Source: an uncultured Phycisphaerae bacterium (lineage in GTDB: Bacteria; Planctomycetota; Phycisphaerae; UBA1845; PWPN01). From it: a stretch of 35,465 nt of DNA. Of the stretch, positions 33,069-35,465 are shown piece by piece. Every line of letters starts with the position of its first letter. The first letter of the stretch is position 1. The position numbers and the translations under genes are program-made. The notes beneath the pieces are model-generated. The model saw nothing but the letters and a program-made list of their open reading frames with translations, had not been told where the DNA came from and did not search any database. Location: contig CALLOB010000097.1 in NCBI GenBank assembly GCA_938005315.1, positions 1 through 35,465 on the forward strand. Reading direction: 5' to 3'.

Positions 33069-34724
33069 TCAGCCCTTGCGGGTCTTTCCGGTCTTCCTTC
33101 TCCGGGGAGTCGCGACCGGCGCCGCTGCCGGTCGGGCGGCCTGCTCCCGGGCATTGATGAGCTTGTACTCGATGCCGTCGACCAGGGCGATCCAGGAGGC
33201 CTCGATGATGTTCGCGCTGACGCCGACGGTGCCGAAGATCTCGTGGGTGGCGTTGTCGCGGAACTCGATGGTGACGCGGACCCGCGCGGCGGTGGCCGCC
33301 CGGGGGTTGATGACCCGCACCTTGTAGTCGATCAGCCGGACGTCCTCGACCTCCGGGTAGTGGGGCCGCAAGGCCTTGATCAGCGCCGCGGCCATCGCGT
33401 CCACCGGGCCGTGCCCGCCGGAGACGTGGTGTTCGGTGGTTCCGTCGACCTGCAGCTTGAGGATCAGTTCGGTGTCCGGCTCGGCGGACCTGGCCGAGCG
33501 CAGGGCCACCGCCCGCCAGTGGTCCAGATGCCAGAAGGGACGATAGCGTCCGAGCTCCTTGCGGCACAGCAGTTCGAAACTGGCCTCGGCGCTCTCGTAG
33601 ACGTAGCCCTCGGCCTCCCGGGCCTGCAGGGCCTGGAGGAGCCGCCGCAGGAGGCTCTTGTCGTGGGCCACATCAAGCTTGCGGCCCATCTTCTCGGCGA
33701 TGCCGCTGGCTCCGCTGAGTTCGCTGATCAGCACGCGCCGCGAGTTGCCCACCGCCTCGGGGTCGATGTGCTCGTAGCTGTGCGTCACACGTCGGACGGC
33801 GTGGACGTGCATGCCGCCCTTGTGGGCGAAGGCCGAGGCGCCGACGTAGGGCTGGTTGCTGACCGGCAGGGCGTTGACGATCTCGTAGACGTACCGGCTG
33901 GTCTCGGTCAGGCGCTGCAGTCCGCCGGGCACGAGCACTTCCCGGCCCATCTTCAGCGCCAGGTTGGCCGCGATGGTGGTGAGGTCCGCATTGCCGCAGC
34001 GCTCGCCGATGCCGTTGATGGTTCCCTGGGCCTGGACGGCCCCGGCCCGGATGGCCGCGAGGGCGTTGGCCACCGCCAGACCGGCGTCGTTGTGCGTGTG
34101 AATGCCCAGCGGCACCGACAGGGCGGCGCGGACCGCCTCGACATATTCAGCCACGCGTTCGGGCAGCGACCCGCCGTTGGTGTCGCACAGGCAGATGCAG
34201 GATGCCCCGGCCTCCTGGGCGGCTTCGAGCGTGCGCAGGGCGAAGGTCGGATTGGCCGCATACCCGTCGAAGAAGTGCTCGGCGTCATACACCACGCGCC
34301 GACCGGCGGCCGCGCAGAAACGCACCGAGTCGGCGATCATCCGGAGGTTGACCTTCTCGGGGACCTTGAGCACCTCGCGGACGTGCAGATCCCAGGTCTT
34401 GCCCACGATGGTGACGATCTCGGTATCGGCGGCCAGCAGGGCCTGCATGCCCTCGTCCTTTTCGACGGTGCGATCCTTGCGCCGGGTCATGCCGAAGGCC
34501 GCCACCCTGGCGTGCCGCAGCCGCATGCCGCGGATCTCGCGGAAAAAGGCCGCGTCCTTGGGGTTGCTCAGGGGGTAGCCGCCCTCGATGACGTCCACGC
34601 CCAGGTCGTCCAGACGCGCGGCGATGAGCAGTTTGTCCTGCAGGCTGAGGCTGACGTTCTGGCCCTGGGTTCCGTCCCGCAGGGTGGTGTCATAGAGCTC
34701 GATGCGCTGTGGCTTGGCGGTCAT
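33069..34724 (-). CDS. cimA: (R)-citramalate synthase
   Basis: CimA condenses pyruvate and acetyl-CoA to (R)-citramalate, the first step of the threonine-independent isoleucine route. The HMGL-like TIM barrel has ELYDTTLRDGTQGQNVSLS at the start, VDVIEGGYPLSNPKD, CICLCDTNGGSLPERV, the metal-binding GIHTHNDAGLAVANALAA, and GTINGIGERCGNADL. ASAFAHKGGMHVHAV follows in the linker, and the LeuA-type allosteric domain forms the last 150 residues (ELILKLQVDGTTEHHVSGGHGPVDAM). A Lys/Arg-rich tail ends the protein. The family also includes 2-isopropylmalate and homocitrate synthases. The long YDTTLRDGTQ-type core and the gap before the LeuA domain fit CimA. The ATG at 34722-34724 has GGAGGAG upstream. 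The preceding leader appears to hold an attenuator. Confidence 0.93.
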   Translation of the reverse strand: MTAKPQRIELYDTTLRDGTQGQNVSLSLQDKLLIAARLDDLGVDVIEGGYPLSNPKDAAFFREIRGMRLRHARVAAFGMTRRKDRTVEKDEGMQALLAADTEIVTIVGKTWDLHVREVLKVPEKVNLRMIADSVRFCAAAGRRVVYDAEHFFDGYAANPTFALRTLEAAQEAGASCICLCDTNGGSLPERVAEYVEAVRAALSVPLGIHTHNDAGLAVANALAAIRAGAVQAQGTINGIGERCGNADLTTIAANLALKMGREVLVPGGLQRLTETSRYVYEIVNALPVSNQPYVGASAFAHKGGMHVHAVRRVTHSYEHIDPEAVGNSRRVLISELSGASGIAEKMGRKLDVAHDKSLLRRLLQALQAREAEGYVYESAEASFELLCRKELGRYRPFWHLDHWRAVALRSARSAEPDTELILKLQVDGTTEHHVSGGHGPVDAMAAALIKALRPHYPEVEDVRLIDYKVRVINPRAATAARVRVTIEFRDNATHEIFGTVGVSANIIEASWIALVDGIEYKLINAREQAARPAAAPVATPRRRKTGKTRKG

Positions 34725-34760
34725 GATACTCCTCCGCCGTGGCGGCGGCGGACGGTGAAA

Positions 34761-34790
34761 CAAAAAAGCCCCGCCGGTTCGGGCGGGGCT
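34761..34790 (-). terminator. Intrinsic terminator in the cimA leader (attenuator)
   Basis: On the minus strand AGCCCCGCC (34790-34782) pairs with GGCGGGGCT (34775-34767) around a 6-base loop, and a run of six T follows (ending about 34762). It lies about 40 bases upstream of the cimA start codon in the direction of cimA transcription. A terminator placed before a gene it would silence is the hallmark of attenuation control. An alternative pairing for its first arm is available from the end of the leader peptide (34822-34829). Confidence 0.85.
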
Positions 34791-34818
34791 GGATTTCTCC
34801 GGCGGCGTCGGCCGTGCC

Positions 34819-34929
34819 CTACCCGCCCGGTGCGGCGGCGATGCAAGCGGCGATCGAATCCCGGCGCAGAGCCGCCCGACGCGGCCCCTCCGGCTCAGGC
34901 GCATGGGCGTCTCGTGCCATGATATCCAT
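34819..34929 (-). CDS. Leader peptide of the cimA attenuator
   Basis: A 36-residue frame starts at the ATG at 34927-34929, with GGGAAGG nine bases before it, and stops at 34819-34821, 28 bases before the terminator stem. Its end reads RDSIAACIAAAPGG, with isoleucine codons at residues 26 and 30 and a rare-type Cys between. The last codons and the stop carry CGGGCGGG (34829-34822), which can pair perfectly with CCCGCCCG (34787-34780) in the terminator. Stalling at the Ile codons would free this antiterminator pairing, while reading to the stop would block it. Isoleucine is the end product of the CimA route. The frame is not that of cimA. Whether the peptide is truly made is inferred. Confidence 0.55.
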   Translation of the reverse strand: MDIMARDAHAPEPEGPRRAALRRDSIAACIAAAPGG

Positions 34930-35068
34930 GCTAACCGGCCTTCCCCGCGTCCGGCAAGCCGGTCGCCGGGCGGTCCGTGGGGCGGCGGTTCACAGGCGGC
35001 TTTCCGGCCGGAAGGCATGTTTTCCGCCGACCCGTGGGCGATTTCCGTTTGCCGGGCGGTCAATTGTG

Positions 35069-35080
35069 ACGTATATACCA
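35069..35080 (-). promoter_or_regulatory. Possible extended -10 promoter for the cimA leader
   Basis: On the minus strand TGGTATATAC contains TATATA (35077-35072) preceded by TGG, an extended -10 form. No -35 box is recognisable at the proper distance. Transcription would start near 35065, giving about 135 bases before the leader peptide. It is the only AT-rich site of this kind upstream of the leader. Confidence 0.3.
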
Positions 35081-35100
35081 CCAGGAGCGCAACTCGCGCG

Positions 35101-35413
35101 ACCGAGCGGGTGAGGCCGATCAGGGGCGACAGCGGCGGTTCGGGGATCGTTCGGTTGTTCGGGTCAAGGCGGGCGTATCCGCGTCAGCCGCCCGGTCGAC
35201 CGCTTCGGGCCGGCGTTCCGCGCGGGGTGAGCGACCGCGGGCCCGTCAGGGAGTTCCGGACATCGCACCCGCGGAGGGCCATGGCAAGGACGATGAGGGA
35301 CATATCTCAGGTCATCCGCCTCGGGGAGGCGGAGCGCATGTTTTGAGCCCCGTGAGGGCCCCGGTCGGATACCTCGTGCAGGCCGACGAGACTCCGGCCA
35401 ACTTCAACCGACG
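35101..35413. other. Right-edge intergenic region
   Basis: No gene is supported. Short frames occur on both strands without family resemblance, including one on the minus strand that enters from the right edge and stops near 35308. A perfect 7-bp hairpin, CCGCCTC/GAGGCGG with a 3-base loop, lies at 35316-35332. Confidence 0.3.
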
Positions 35414-35465
35414 CCACGGCGAACGCCGAGGGAGACCTGCCCCCGTTCGCCGTGGGCCGTTTTAC
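35414..35465 (+). terminator. Long-stem hairpin with short T-run at the right edge
   Basis: CCACGGCGAACG (35414-35425) pairs perfectly with CGTTCGCCGTGG (35444-35455), leaving an 18-base loop. Four T bases follow at about 35460-35463. The 12-bp stem is strong, but the loop is long and the T-run short, so this is a weak terminator or another RNA structure. The window ends here, so no gene can be linked to it. Confidence 0.45.

Noticed and set aside
33042-34922. Long plus-strand frame opposite cimA
   Set aside because: Shadow of cimA, which has all family motifs on the minus strand.
1-35465. tRNA, rRNA, CRISPR arrays, insertion sequences, phage genes
   Set aside because: No tRNA-like T-loop with matching arms, no regular spaced repeats, and no transposase or integrase motif was seen in any frame read.

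Overview
The window comes from a GC-rich bacterial chromosome. The gene families point to Planctomycetota, probably a Phycisphaerae-like lineage: a Flp/Tad pilus locus with a von Willebrand A-type TadG, an EpsI-like exosortase-associated protein beside a giant TPR protein, a thioredoxin fused behind carboxypeptidase-regulatory-like repeats, and many Ala/Gly/Arg-rich proteins. This taxonomic guess rests on gene content only. I saw no rRNA, tRNA or CRISPR array.

Layout. (1) 1-2250, minus strand: the SOS repressor LexA, preceded by an unrecognised Ala/Pro-rich reading frame that overlaps it out of frame; a sigma70-like promoter lies near 2219-2247. (2) 2250-8400, mostly plus strand: a degenerate direct-repeat block, a TlpA-type thioredoxin fused to carboxypeptidase-regulatory-like domains, a TIGR01777-type SDR epimerase, thioredoxin reductase, a DUF4405 membrane protein, a Dabb-domain protein (minus) and a small SMR/DMT transporter. 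(3) 8411-21404, minus strand: an ArnC/DPM-like glycosyltransferase, then a complete Tad pilus locus. In transcription order it is flp pilin, prepilin peptidase CpaA/TadV, TadE, CpaB, secretin CpaC, VWA-type TadG, CpaE/TadZ, ATPase CpaF/TadA, TadB, TadC. Strong GC hairpins sit in three of its wider gene junctions. (4) 21948-22679, minus: a NeuD/PglD-type sugar acyltransferase. (5) 22990-33043, plus: a promoter and tandem 14-bp repeats, then an EpsI-like protein, a 1653-residue TPR protein, a PduO-type cobalamin adenosyltransferase, and an O-antigen ligase/polymerase-like membrane protein with a TPR tail. A candidate short RNA with its own promoter and terminator follows. (6) 33069-35100, minus: (R)-citramalate synthase (CimA), preceded by what looks like a complete ribosome-mediated attenuator: a 36-residue leader peptide containing Ile codons, an antiterminator segment and an intrinsic terminator.

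Working together: the Tad locus should build an adhesive type IVb pilus. The NeuD, EpsI, TPR and Wzy-like genes, plus the ArnC-like transferase and SMR/ArnE-like protein, suggest exopolysaccharide or lipid-linked glycan assembly at the envelope. The TlpA fusion and TrxB suggest thiol-redox work. CimA makes the isoleucine precursor citramalate, and its leader would tie expression to charged-tRNA supply. All functional statements come from sequence motifs read by eye.
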